Shown here: piece by piece, positions 44,351 through 53,900 of the stretch
Position numbering within the stretch: position 1 is the stretch's first letter
Layout of the letters: every line of letters starts with the position of its first letter
From: Termitidicoccus mucosus
GTDB lineage: Bacteria; Verrucomicrobiota; Verrucomicrobiia; Opitutales; Opitutaceae
Assembly (NCBI RefSeq): GCF_038725785.1
Contig: NZ_CP109796.1
Location: 434,001-498,000 of the forward strand
Direction of reading: 5' to 3'
Length of the DNA: 64,000 bases
The notes under the pieces: generated by a model
Told to the model about the DNA's origin: nothing
Database searches by the model: none
Seen by the model: the letters and a program-made list of their open reading frames with translations, nothing else
Made by a program: the position numbers and the translations under genes

Positions 44351-45808
44351 CTACAGTTTGCCCCGGCGAGACTCCAGCGTGCCCCGAATTTCAGCCATCA
44401 CCTTCCGGTTCAGCGGATATTTCCATGCGCATACAATCGCCAGTCCCCAAATCACGACCGGCAGCGTGAGATACAACCCGAACATGCGGCTGATGACTTC
44501 CGGCGGCTGGGAGCCAATCTTGGCATCAAACCCGGAAATATGCAGGATAAAGCCGCCCACCCCCATCGCGCACGTCAGCGAGAGTTTGATAAACCATGAA
44601 TAGAAGGAATTTATCGAACCTTCGCGCCGCCGCGAAGTATGCAATTCGTCGTAATCCGCAGTGTCCGCCTTCATCGAGGGGAGGAACAGCCACATTCCTG
44701 AATACGCCCCGGACTCAAGGACAGCGGGAATGAGTTGGAGGTAAGGCATGTCCGGCCGCATGAAGATATAATTCAATTGCACGCCAATGATGCCGGTGCA
44801 CAGCACGGCGATGACCATGGCTTTCTTGTCGAAGCGCTCCGAGAGCCACGCGCCAACGGGGATGGAAAGGACGCCGGTGACAATCACGGCCGTCATGCGC
44901 CACCCGGCGATCACCGAGGCGGCCGACAAATCCCCATCAAACACATAGTAGATATTCAAATACTGCTGCAAGGTGGCGACGGACATCGTGCCAAAGACGA
45001 GCAGGAACGAGATGCCGATCAACAACCACAACGGCCTGTTGCGGGCGGAGTCCTTCACGCTCTGCCAAATAGGCTGGCCGGGTTGCTTGGCCGCCCTGGC
45101 ATTATAGTAGCGCTCCTTGACAAACAGCGGCGGCAGCAAGCCGAAGACGAGGATCGCGCCGGCAATAACCCAGCTAATGGTTCTCATTCCTATTAGGATG
45201 TCGCCTTTCCCCGTCTCTGGATTTGTGAACAGCGAACTGGTCGCGAGAGCCAGCACCCAGCCGCCGGCGAGCGAGGAAATCTTGCTGAAAAGGGCCATCC
45301 AGCTGGCGAGCCGCGTCCGCTCGTCGTAATTCGGGGTCAATTCGAGCTGGAGTCCGTAATAGGGCATCGCCCAGAAGGTGAAACTGGTGAAGAAGAGCAT
45401 GCCGACCCCAACAAGATAAGCTCCCTGGGCAAGCGCTCCGAGGCCGCCGGGCATGTGCCAGAACAATGGATACATGACCGCCGTGAGAACCGCTCCGACG
45501 ACCATGAACGGGCGTCTCCGTCCCCAGCGCGTGCGCGCGTTGTCGGAGATATTGCCCACAATCGGATCACTGATGGCATCCCAAGCGCGCAAAATCATTA
45601 GCACCACTCCGAGCAACATCGGACTGATGCCCATGCCGATGTTAAAATACGGCATCCAGAGCACGCTGGTCATTAATCCCGTCGCCACATACTCCGTATT
45701 CATGCCCGCGCTGAACATGATTTTCTGGAGCAGTGGAATCTTGTCTTCAGCGGAAACTCGCGGGGCTTGAACGGATGGGGAAGGCGGGGGATTATCGGTG
45801 TGTGACAT
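44351..45808 (-). CDS. GPH-family sugar:cation symporter (MFS)
   Basis: A 485-residue inner-membrane transporter of the MelB/GPH class with about 12 transmembrane helices. Family features are SDPIVGNISDNARTRWGRRRPFM after helix 2, and PVGAWLSERFDKKAM in the second half. It would import a di- or oligosaccharide with Na+ or H+, probably the phosphorylase substrate. I start at MSHTDNPP (45808); the longer upstream start overlaps the 802-residue gene. Length is normal. Confidence 0.9.
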   Translation of the reverse strand: MSHTDNPPPSPSVQAPRVSAEDKIPLLQKIMFSAGMNTEYVATGLMTSVLWMPYFNIGMGISPMLLGVVLMILRAWDAISDPIVGNISDNARTRWGRRRPFMVVGAVLTAVMYPLFWHMPGGLGALAQGAYLVGVGMLFFTSFTFWAMPYYGLQLELTPNYDERTRLASWMALFSKISSLAGGWVLALATSSLFTNPETGKGDILIGMRTISWVIAGAILVFGLLPPLFVKERYYNARAAKQPGQPIWQSVKDSARNRPLWLLIGISFLLVFGTMSVATLQQYLNIYYVFDGDLSAASVIAGWRMTAVIVTGVLSIPVGAWLSERFDKKAMVIAVLCTGIIGVQLNYIFMRPDMPYLQLIPAVLESGAYSGMWLFLPSMKADTADYDELHTSRRREGSINSFYSWFIKLSLTCAMGVGGFILHISGFDAKIGSQPPEVISRMFGLYLTLPVVIWGLAIVCAWKYPLNRKVMAEIRGTLESRRGKL

Positions 45809-45873
45809 GAAAGGAATCTTTGGAGAGTTAAAAACACGGCGGCACGCAGGCGCCGCGAAGGAATCGGACGGAT

Positions 45874-48282
45874 CTACCAAGACAACAGAGCCGTGCCGTC
45901 GATGCGCACCGTTGTCTCAAGCATCGGCCCATGCGGCGTCGCGACTTCGCGCAAGGGCACGCTTTGGCCGCCGATGTGCGGCCATTCGGGATTAAGCCAG
46001 AGCGTGACCGGACCCGAACCTGCCATGGGGAAAAAACGCACGACGGCGTCCTTGAGCCCGCGAATCCATAAGCGGCGCGTCACCCCCACCTGCGCCGGGC
46101 ATGACTCGGTGGCCGACGCCACTCCCGAGGTTTGCCCGACAAAAACCCGGCACTCGTGGCGCCATGCGCGCGGCATGCGATAATGCGCGACACCATCCCG
46201 CAGGCACGTCTCCGCTCCGAGCAGCAAGGGCGCGCCAAAGGGCGTGTGCAGCGTGAGCCCCACTGTCGTGTCGGGCATGTAGCCGGAGAAAAACCATCCG
46301 TTGGCGTGGCGGTGCAATGCCATGACAGGATGGCGTTGGACGCGTCCCTCTGTCTCGAAACTCGCGCGCCAGCCGTGGCCGGCAAGCACTTGGCGCAACA
46401 ATGCGGAAAGGGGGAACGTGCTTTCGAGGGCGGCGGGTTGGGGCAAATGCTCTTCGCTCGAAACGCTGAGCGGCAGCGGCCCCCGCAACCATGAGAGCCG
46501 TCCGCCCGCGGGTGTGATACACTCCGCGACCAACGCGCGGACATCCGCGCCTCGCGTCGCCGTTGCGAGGCACGCCGCCGGATTGACCGGAGCCTCGGCC
46601 AGGCCGCCGCCTGACATCACCATGCGATGCGTGTAGGTGGCCGGGCGCGGTGAGCGGCAGTCATCCATTTCCATTTGCGCCGTTTGCACGGTGAACTCGT
46701 CTGAAAGCGAAGCGGCCAGCATCAAACCGAGCCGTTTCCGCAATCCCGGCGCGTGCTCCAGCGGACCGTAAATGATGAGCGAGCCGCCGCCATCGGCCCA
46801 TGCGAGCAGCCGCTCCTCGCCTCCGGCCGCCAGCGGCGCGGGAGTCACGAGGATACGTCCGGCCAGCACAGCGCCGACGCGCGCCCCGAGCGCGTCAAAC
46901 GTCCGCGTACTCATGACCGTGTTGAGCGGCACGCCATCGTTGAGCGCCTCGCGTGCAAACCAGTCGGTGTGAAACAATCTCGCGGGCTCCGGCGCCGGAC
47001 CGAGTTGCGAGTCATGCAATTCGTCAAACGGATACAGCCAGACAATGGGCCCCGCGGCATCGGGCCGCTCGTCCCAGGCGCGCAGCAGATGTGGGATGCT
47101 TTCATTGGGCACGCGCTCCGGCATGCGGCCGTGGGAGTCGTCAATCGTGATGAGAGACAGATGCTCCGCCGCGCTCACGCGGCCCTCCGCGGAAACCCGC
47201 CCGACCGCCAGCGGCAGATAAATGTCATGCGGCTGCCCTTCGTAGCGGTCGATCCACGGGCTGTTCAGCCACCAAGGATCATGCAAATAAAACCGGAACG
47301 GGAATCCCGCGCCCGGCGGCAGCTCGACCACGCGGCTCTGGTAGCCGGCGAGCTCGATGCCGAAATCGCCGTTGATGGACGCCCACGGCGAATTGGGCGG
47401 CGGCGCGAAATTAAAGCCACCCGCGTACAACTCGCGCAAGGGCGTCGCGTCGCTGGCCAGGTCGGTGCCGGTGCCCAGATTGGTTCCCCGCGTGCGCACG
47501 GGAAGGTCGGGGCACTCGCGGCGAAAATCCCGCCAGAAATCCATAATGCGTCCGCCCAATTCCCGCGCTCCCTCCGGATGAAACGCCTCTCCGTCGAAGA
47601 GCGGCCCGATGGTTTTCCATGTTTCGAGCCCGAATCCGAATCCATTGGACAGCCAGAGAAAATCGAAGCCTAGGTCACGCGCGAAATGCCGGAATTGTCG
47701 GCCCAGAAAAGAACCCAGCGCCGTGCCCTCGGGAATGCCGTCGGGATAACCGGCGTAACGGCGCTGGTCCGCATGCAAGGTGGCGTAGCAGGCGACAAAA
47801 CTCGCCTTGCCCATCGTGTTGGAAAGGCAGATTTCGCGGTGCCGCTGGTATTTGAACGAAGAGGGCGCGAATTCCCCGCCCGGGTCGAACGTCGCCCCGA
47901 CCGAGATTTCGCGGCCGATTTCGGCGGCGGCCTCGCGCCAGGCGCGCGCGATGTCAGCGAAACGCCGGTAGGTGATGGGCTGCGCATCCTCGCGATAGAG
48001 ATAGTTGCGCGCGTGCAGACTTTTTCTCCCGGGATCGGCGGGCACGGGCATGTGCGGGTTGGCGTTGCCCAAAAAACGCGCCCACTCCATCGGCGCGTCG
48101 AGGTCGCCCGCATAATCGAGAATCTCCGAGCCGTCGGCGGACCAGAACATGATCGAGAGCGCGTCCGCGCGGCCAATCAACGCACGATACTGGCAGAGCG
48201 CCTCGCGACAAACAGCGAGCGTGGCGGCGGCGTCCAGGTTGAAAAACGGCTTGAGAGAAACTTCGAGTGTAAGCGATTTCAC
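45874..48282 (-). CDS. Large uncharacterised glycoside-hydrolase-like protein
   Basis: An 802-residue soluble protein, apparently without a signal peptide, starting at GTG 48282 (VKSLTLEVSLKPFF). I do not recognise a family name. The N-terminal 420 residues look like a TIM-barrel glycosidase: repeated beta-strand/helix units with LSIMFWSADGSE, GFDFLWLSNGFGFGLETW, TRGTNLGTG and IVWLYPFDELHDS, rich in Trp, Asp and Glu. The C-terminal half resembles beta-galactosidase-type trimerisation and beta-sandwich modules (LLAWADGGGSLIIYGPLEHAPGL). It lies between the IclR regulator and the symporter, so a cytoplasmic role in oligosaccharide breakdown is likely, but substrate and catalytic residues are unknown. 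Confidence 0.72.
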   Translation of the reverse strand: MKSLTLEVSLKPFFNLDAAATLAVCREALCQYRALIGRADALSIMFWSADGSEILDYAGDLDAPMEWARFLGNANPHMPVPADPGRKSLHARNYLYREDAQPITYRRFADIARAWREAAAEIGREISVGATFDPGGEFAPSSFKYQRHREICLSNTMGKASFVACYATLHADQRRYAGYPDGIPEGTALGSFLGRQFRHFARDLGFDFLWLSNGFGFGLETWKTIGPLFDGEAFHPEGARELGGRIMDFWRDFRRECPDLPVRTRGTNLGTGTDLASDATPLRELYAGGFNFAPPPNSPWASINGDFGIELAGYQSRVVELPPGAGFPFRFYLHDPWWLNSPWIDRYEGQPHDIYLPLAVGRVSAEGRVSAAEHLSLITIDDSHGRMPERVPNESIPHLLRAWDERPDAAGPIVWLYPFDELHDSQLGPAPEPARLFHTDWFAREALNDGVPLNTVMSTRTFDALGARVGAVLAGRILVTPAPLAAGGEERLLAWADGGGSLIIYGPLEHAPGLRKRLGLMLAASLSDEFTVQTAQMEMDDCRSPRPATYTHRMVMSGGGLAEAPVNPAACLATATRGADVRALVAECITPAGGRLSWLRGPLPLSVSSEEHLPQPAALESTFPLSALLRQVLAGHGWRASFETEGRVQRHPVMALHRHANGWFFSGYMPDTTVGLTLHTPFGAPLLLGAETCLRDGVAHYRMPRAWRHECRVFVGQTSGVASATESCPAQVGVTRRLWIRGLKDAVVRFFPMAGSGPVTLWLNPEWPHIGGQSVPLREVATPHGPMLETTVRIDGTALLSW

Positions 48283-48330
48283 TACGGGGGATTTGTCTCA
48301 GGGTGGATGGGATTGGGCGGGCGCGCGCGG

Positions 48331-49209
48331 TTACTTGTCGGCGGGGCGCGCGTTTTTGCGCGGACGCCCGCGGCGGTTTCCGGGCGGCGCGTCGCTGGTG
48401 CTCTGCTTGGTGTGGGCCCAGATTTTCCCAATTTCGTCAGCGGCCCGTTGGAGCCCGTCGAGTGTGAGTCTTATCTGATCCTTGCTCTTTAACCTCACCG
48501 TTGGCGCGCTGGCTCCGAGCGCCGCGAACACCGAGCCCCACGGGTCGCGGTTGGGCACTCCCAGCGCGGAAAACGCCGGTCCCCACGGATCGCGGATGGG
48601 CACGGCCAGCGCGCTGATGCCCTCGCACAACTCGTCACAGGTATGGCTGTATTCATTCTCGCGAATGCGCGCCAGTTCCTCGCGTAATTTGACCGGGTCG
48701 GTGATGGTGCGCGGAGTATGCTTGGTCAGCCCATGCTGCGCCAGATATGCCTCCAGCGAGTCCTCGTCGAAATGCGCCAGAATCAATTTGCCGAAGGCGG
48801 TGCAGTGCGCGATTCCGCTGACGTCTTCCGGTTCCTGCACGCGCAACGCCTGCTTGCTCGGCACGTACTCGAGGTTGATGAGCTTGTTGTGGTCGCTGAT
48901 GACCAGCATTACGGATTCGTTCAGCTCCGTCGCAATCTCATGCACCACGGGGCGCGCGCTCATGCTCAACGAACGCAGATAGGTCGGGTGGCGGCTGAGC
49001 AGCATGAGCCGGGGGCCGGGATGGAAAAGCCGCGTGACCTCATCCTGTCTCACATAGCCAAGCGAGGCGAATGTGGTGGCGATGTTGTGCGCTGTGGCGA
49101 CATTAATCCCGAGTTCCTGGGCAATCGCGCGGGTGCCGATGCCATCCGACCGGCGCACAATAGACTCGAGAACGTGAAGACTTTTTTTCAGGGTAAGAAC
49201 AATGGGCAT
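48331..49209 (-). CDS. IclR-family transcriptional regulator with AT-hook-like tail
   Basis: A 292-residue regulator. The N-terminal winged helix-turn-helix (about 5-65) contains LKKSLHVLESIVRRSDGIGTRAIAQELGINVATAHNIATTFASLGYV. The IclR effector domain (about 75-250) contains SVMLVISDHNKLINLEYVPS, GIAHCTAFGKLILA and YSHTCDELCEGISALAVPI. Two oddities are present. First, a tandem near-duplication of 15 residues (VPIRDPWGPAFSALG then VPNRDPWGSVFAALG) lies at the effector-domain end. Second, a basic RRGRPRKNARP tail resembles an AT-hook. I start at MPIVLT (49209). Position between two divergent carbohydrate operons suggests it controls both. Confidence 0.9.
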   Translation of the reverse strand: MPIVLTLKKSLHVLESIVRRSDGIGTRAIAQELGINVATAHNIATTFASLGYVRQDEVTRLFHPGPRLMLLSRHPTYLRSLSMSARPVVHEIATELNESVMLVISDHNKLINLEYVPSKQALRVQEPEDVSGIAHCTAFGKLILAHFDEDSLEAYLAQHGLTKHTPRTITDPVKLREELARIRENEYSHTCDELCEGISALAVPIRDPWGPAFSALGVPNRDPWGSVFAALGASAPTVRLKSKDQIRLTLDGLQRAADEIGKIWAHTKQSTSDAPPGNRRGRPRKNARPADK

Positions 49210-49221
49210 GGGACTGAATAA

Positions 49222-49242
49222 ATGTTCACTATAAAGAAACAT
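49222..49242. promoter_or_regulatory. Candidate operator 13 nt upstream of the IclR gene
   Basis: The inverted repeat ATGTT (49222-49226) and AACAT (49238-49242) has an AT-rich 11-nt centre. It sits immediately before the regulator start, which would fit autoregulation. Weak evidence based on symmetry and position only. Confidence 0.3.
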
Positions 49243-49410
49243 CAAGCATAAATTTTGATTCTTTGTAATCACCAGGCGATGGCATTGACTTGGATCCGGC
49301 AATATATTTCTTTCATCAGGCGCATGAATCCTTCCTGCATATAAATGTTTTGATTTCCATAACATAAAGGTCGTTCAAGTCATCTCACCTCACGCGGCAA
49401 CCCCTTCCCC

Positions 49411-50517
49411 ATGGCCTGCCATTCCATGCTCTCCCTATGTGTCAGTATCCCCGCCCTCGCCTGCGCAATCTTGCCGGCATACGCTGCGCATGCGGACGGG
49501 GCCGCGCGCGTCCTCGTGCCCGCCACGGACGCAAGGATCCATTTCTCCGACGGCCTGCCTCCGCTGCGCAACGAGGCCGATGGCTCTGTGCATTTTGACC
49601 GCGTGCTCGACACGCCCGGTCGCGGCTTCCGCTGGGACAGCCCCGGCACCCGCATGCGCTGGCGCACCGACAGCGCGAGGGTGGCCGCGCGCCTGCGCTA
49701 CACCGCGCGCCACACCGGTTCCTCGCGCAACAGCACCGGCGCATTCCGCATCGACGGGGATGCGAAACCCGGGTGGACATTCACCCGGCCCGAAGGCGCG
49801 GACAGCACGCTGGCCGTGACTCTTCCCGCTCCGGACGACGGCGCGATGCACAACTACGAAGTCATCCTGCCGTATGGCGACTCGGTCGATTTGCTGGGGG
49901 TCGAGGTGGGCGCCGATGCCGCGTGGGAGACACCGACCGCGCGGCCGGGCACGCGCTATGTCGCATTCGGCGACTCCGTCACGCACGGGTTCACCGCATC
50001 GGTGGTGACGCGCACTTACGCGTTTCTGGTGGCGGAGAAAAACAACTGGGAACTGCTCAACCTCGGCATCGGCGGCCGCGGCGCGCAGGCCGCCGACGGT
50101 GACGTGCTCGCGTCAATCGACGCCGGTGTCATCTCCGTGCTCATCGGCGTGAACGACTGGCAGGGCGGCGCGGAACCGGAGACGTTTCGTGACCACTACC
50201 GCGCGTTGCTCGACGGCATCCTCGCCGGCCATCCGGACACGCCCGTCTTTCTCATCACCCCGCTCTGGGTGCCGCCCCGCTGGCGGCCGGAGGCGGTGCG
50301 GTATCCGTTGGAAAACTACAGGCGAGTCATCCGCAAACTCGCGGCGGAACGCGCCACGCCGCGGCTCCGCGTGATCGAGGGCCCCTCGCTCATCGATCAC
50401 CGCGATGATTGCTTCGACCCGGTGGCCGTGCACCCCAACGACGCCGGCTTCGCCCAAATGGCGGAGCGCCTGGCGCAGGCGATGCGCCGGAACTCACGCA
50501 AGGAACGCCGGCCGTGA
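49411..50517 (+). CDS. Exported SGNH/GDSL carbohydrate esterase
   Basis: A 368-residue exported protein with a signal peptide (about 1-28, ALACAILPAYAAHA), a beta-sandwich N-terminal domain (about 40-170) and an SGNH hydrolase domain (about 178-355). Block I is YVAFGDSVTHG with the catalytic Ser in GDS. Block III is GVNDWQGG and the Asp-x-x-His block is near DPVAVHPNDAGF. The beta-sandwich plus SGNH layout is that of CE2-like acetyl esterases, so removal of acetyl groups from plant glycans such as acetylated mannan is likely. It leads the + strand run; the next gene starts within a GTGA overlap. Confidence 0.87.
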   Translation: MACHSMLSLCVSIPALACAILPAYAAHADGAARVLVPATDARIHFSDGLPPLRNEADGSVHFDRVLDTPGRGFRWDSPGTRMRWRTDSARVAARLRYTARHTGSSRNSTGAFRIDGDAKPGWTFTRPEGADSTLAVTLPAPDDGAMHNYEVILPYGDSVDLLGVEVGADAAWETPTARPGTRYVAFGDSVTHGFTASVVTRTYAFLVAEKNNWELLNLGIGGRGAQAADGDVLASIDAGVISVLIGVNDWQGGAEPETFRDHYRALLDGILAGHPDTPVFLITPLWVPPRWRPEAVRYPLENYRRVIRKLAAERATPRLRVIEGPSLIDHRDDCFDPVAVHPNDAGFAQMAERLAQAMRRNSRKERRP

Positions 50518-52118
50518 TCCCGACCTCCCGTTTCCGTCTGAGCATTTCCAGCCGCGCCCGCGCGCTCGCCGGCCGCCTGACCATGCGGCAGCTGTTGCTC
50601 CAGGTCACCGTGCCCGCGCTTGTCCACCTGGACCGCAACCGCCTCGACGGCTACGGCGGCATTTTTTTGCACGGCACGACGCAGGCCGAGCGTGACGCGC
50701 TGCTCGCGCGCCTGCGTCCGCTCTGTCCGGTGGAGCCATTCGTGGTGGCCGACATCGAATACGGGCCGCGCGACTTGCCCGAGGAGCTCGGATGCGAGTT
50801 CGGCCCGATGATGGGCCACGCCATGGCGGACGATCCGGAGCTTACGCTGAAAATCAGCCGCGCCACCGGGTTGATTTCACGCGCGCGCGGCTTCACATGG
50901 GCGCTCGGACCGTGCTCCGATTTGCTTGCTGATCCGGACTCGCCGATGGTCAGCACGCGCAGCCCGGGCGCGCGCCCGGAACGCGCGGCGGAGATTGCAT
51001 GGGCGTTTGCGCGCGGCCTGCAGGAGCACGGATTGCTGGCCACCGCGAAACATTTTCCCGGCGACGGTTTCGGCACGCTCGACCAGCATCTCACCACTCC
51101 CGTCAACCCGCTCGACACGCAGGCATGGCGCGACGGCCCCGGTTTCGTTTTCCAACACATGATCAACCGCGGCATCCGTGCCATCATGCCGGGGCATATC
51201 GCGCTGCCCGCACTCGACGAGCCGGATGCGCCCGGCGGCCTTCATCCCCCCGCCTCGCTGTCACGGCGGCTGCTCACCGATTTGCTCAGGCACGAGATGG
51301 GTTTCGAGGGTCTTGTCATCTCCGACGCGGTGAACATGACCGGGTTCTGCGGATTCATGAATTATTACGACGCCTGCGCGCGTTTCCTTGAGGCGGGCGG
51401 CGACGTGCTGCTGTTCGCAAAAGTGGACGAGCGCTTCTTCACCGAGATGGAGCGCTGCCTGCGCGAGAAAAAACTCACCGAGGACACGCTGCGCGACCGC
51501 GCGGCGCGCATTATCGCGGCCAAGGAGTCCGCCGGCCTGCTGGACACGCCATTGGTCACACCGCCCGCGCCAGACCTCGGATCCCTCGACCTGCCGACAC
51601 TCGCGGACCAACTTGTCTCGCGCTCGGTCGGCGTCATCCGCGACCGGCGCGGGTTTCTCGCCCGCCCGATCACCGCCGGGACCCGCGTGCTGCATGTCAT
51701 CATCAGCAACTACAGCGAGCGCCACCAGCCGTTGCTCTCCTACTTCACGGAGCTCCTGCGCGGACACTCGCCGCTCGTGACCGAGTGGATAGACCCGGGC
51801 TGCGACCGGTTGTTTGAGGCGGCGCGCGACGGCGCGTTTGACCTGATTGTCGCCTCCATCGCCGGCGGCATCGAATACGGCGCGAATGTCATCCGGCTGC
51901 ACGGCCCCGTCGCGCGAAACATGATGTATGGCTGGATGAAACTCGGCCCGCCCGTCGTCTTCGTCGCGCACCATCATCCGTATCTGATTTATGAATACGA
52001 TGCGGCGGTGGACTGTTGTGTCGCCACTTTCGGGAGTACCCGCCAGTCGCTGCGGCGACTCGCACGCGGTCTGGCCGGCATCGAGCCGCTGCCGGTGTTG
52101 AAGCTCTGGAATACATGA
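50514..52118 (+). CDS. GH3 family glycosidase of the NagZ-like type
   Basis: A 534-residue GH3 protein, starting at GTG within the GTGA overlap with the esterase stop; the ORF opens earlier but the upstream residues are the other frame of that gene. The barrel (about 20-340) has KHFPGDG at 179-185, followed by D190-Q-H192. This D-x-H pair corresponds to the Asp-His dyad of NagZ-type beta-N-acetylhexosaminidases. The nucleophile is Asp271 in VISDAVNM. A second domain of about 190 residues follows (alpha/beta sandwich). No signal peptide, so the enzyme is cytoplasmic. The substrate could be a GlcNAc- or mannose-type glycoside; the dyad is more a feature of the NagZ branch than of beta-glucosidases. 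Confidence 0.88.
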   Translation: MIPTSRFRLSISSRARALAGRLTMRQLLLQVTVPALVHLDRNRLDGYGGIFLHGTTQAERDALLARLRPLCPVEPFVVADIEYGPRDLPEELGCEFGPMMGHAMADDPELTLKISRATGLISRARGFTWALGPCSDLLADPDSPMVSTRSPGARPERAAEIAWAFARGLQEHGLLATAKHFPGDGFGTLDQHLTTPVNPLDTQAWRDGPGFVFQHMINRGIRAIMPGHIALPALDEPDAPGGLHPPASLSRRLLTDLLRHEMGFEGLVISDAVNMTGFCGFMNYYDACARFLEAGGDVLLFAKVDERFFTEMERCLREKKLTEDTLRDRAARIIAAKESAGLLDTPLVTPPAPDLGSLDLPTLADQLVSRSVGVIRDRRGFLARPITAGTRVLHVIISNYSERHQPLLSYFTELLRGHSPLVTEWIDPGCDRLFEAARDGAFDLIVASIAGGIEYGANVIRLHGPVARNMMYGWMKLGPPVVFVAHHHPYLIYEYDAAVDCCVATFGSTRQSLRRLARGLAGIEPLPVLKLWNT

Positions 52119-53500
52119 AACACCAAGGACAGACGCATATGCCGCACCTGCGCGTCAGCGAGGACGGCACGCACCTTGTCCATGCGGACGGCACGCCGTT
52201 TTTCTGGCTCGGCGATACTGCATGGGAGTTGTTTCATCGACTTGATCGCGATGATGCCGTCATGTATCTCGACTGCCGCGCGGAGCAGCAGTTCACCGTC
52301 ATCCAGGCCGTGCTGCTTGCGGAAAGCAACGGGCTGCGCACACCCAACGCGTACGGCGAGCTGCCGCTGCACGACCTCGCCCCTGCGCGCCCCAACGTAC
52401 GCTATTTCGAACATGTTGATTTCATTGTGGCAGAGGCCGGACGACGCGGGCTGGTGGTGGCGATGTTGCCGACTTGGGCCGACAAGGTGCCCTCAAACAC
52501 CCCTGGGGCCGGTCCGGTGGTGTTCACGCCCGAAAACGCGTTCGCTTACGGGCGGTTTCTCGGCGCGCGTTACCGCCATGCCTCCATCATCTGGATGCTC
52601 GGCGGCGATCGGGGAATCGACTCACCCGCCGCGCTGGAAATCTGGCGGGCGATGGCGCGCGGGCTGCGCGAGGGGGATGGTGGCGCGCACCTGATGACGT
52701 TTCACCCTAAAGGCGGCGCGAGTTCCGCCCAATGCGCGAGCGATGAACCGTGGCTCGACTTCCATGTTTACCAGAGCGGTCATGCCGCGCGTTGGCTGCC
52801 GGTTTACCGCTTCGCCTTGGAACTGGCGGCCCTGCGTCCGCGCAAACCGTTTCTTGATGCCGAGCCTCCCTACGAGGACATCCCGATAAAATTCTGGGAG
52901 CACGTAAAACTCCATTCATCCGAGCCGGTGCCCGCCGGCGTGCTCGACGAGCGCGGGCTCATTGCCGAGCCGGGATTTTTTGCCGATGGTTTTTATACCG
53001 ACCACGACGCGCGCGTGCACGCCTACTGGAACATGCTCTCGGGCGCCTGCGGGCACACCTATGGGAACAATGCTGTCTGGCAGATGCACGAGCACGGCGC
53101 GCGCGCGGCCATCCCCTGCCTGCACGACTGGCGTGAGGCCATCGACCGGCCCGGCGCGTGGCAGATGCGCCACCTGCGCGCGCTCCTCACGGCGCGTCCT
53201 TTTCATCTCCTCGCACCGGCGCAGGACATGATTCACGGCCTGAATCCCGAAGGCCGTGACCACGTGCGCGCCGTGCTTGCGCACACGCGCGAATTTGCCC
53301 TCGCCTACGTGACATGCGGTCGGCCGCTGACACTGGCGATGGGCGCGGTGTCCGGCGAAAAAGTCCGCGCGTGGTGGTTCGACCCGCGCACCGGCGAAGG
53401 GACCGTGGCCACCGATGTATCCAATAATGGAATACAACAATTCGCCCCTCCCACGGGCGGTGCGGACCGGGACTGGGTGCTGGTGCTGGATGCGATTTGA
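52115..53500 (+). CDS. GH140-like (DUF4038) glycoside hydrolase
   Basis: A 461-residue protein starting at ATG 52115 in an ATGA overlap. It has the DUF4038 opening PHLRVSEDGTHLVHADGTPFFWLGDTAWELFHRL, then ASIIWMLGGDRGI and LDAEPPYEDIP, and a C-terminal small beta-domain with VRAWWFDPRTGEGT. This matches the GH140 family, which includes apiosidases acting on pectic side chains. No signal peptide is present. It ends the + strand run of three coupled genes. Specificity in Verrucomicrobia is not established. Confidence 0.88.
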   Translation: MKHQGQTHMPHLRVSEDGTHLVHADGTPFFWLGDTAWELFHRLDRDDAVMYLDCRAEQQFTVIQAVLLAESNGLRTPNAYGELPLHDLAPARPNVRYFEHVDFIVAEAGRRGLVVAMLPTWADKVPSNTPGAGPVVFTPENAFAYGRFLGARYRHASIIWMLGGDRGIDSPAALEIWRAMARGLREGDGGAHLMTFHPKGGASSAQCASDEPWLDFHVYQSGHAARWLPVYRFALELAALRPRKPFLDAEPPYEDIPIKFWEHVKLHSSEPVPAGVLDERGLIAEPGFFADGFYTDHDARVHAYWNMLSGACGHTYGNNAVWQMHEHGARAAIPCLHDWREAIDRPGAWQMRHLRALLTARPFHLLAPAQDMIHGLNPEGRDHVRAVLAHTREFALAYVTCGRPLTLAMGAVSGEKVRAWWFDPRTGEGTVATDVSNNGIQQFAPPTGGADRDWVLVLDAI

Positions 53501-53900
53501 GAGCGATGGGGAGCGCGGCTGGAGAACGGTGCGGGCGCACGATTCAAAAATCAGCAGAGTATATGGAGTGCGGCGACTTGTCGCCGCTTTCGACGGCGTG
53601 AATTGTCACGCCGCCACGTCCGCACCGCCGCCATCCGGGGCGGGCCGCCAAGTCGGCCCGTCAAAAGCGGGAACAAGTTCCCGCACTCCAGAACAAGCCG
53701 CGCCTTCGGCCTTCCTTGCGACAAAATAAACCGGGAATGCTCTAAAATATGGCGCTTCGACGTTTTCAGAGACCGTTTGAAGACGCGGCAGCGACAGGAG
53801 CGCGGGCATCCTGCCCGCGGACGGCGAAGCCGCCCAAATCCTACGGGCAGGCCACCCACGGCAGGGAGCCTTTCCCCAAGTGGCGACGCTTCGCGTCGTC

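Noticed and set aside
46753-47673. Open frame of 306 codons on the + strand over the 802-residue gene
   Set aside because: GC-rich antisense frame without family features, while the - strand gene has consistent domain structure.
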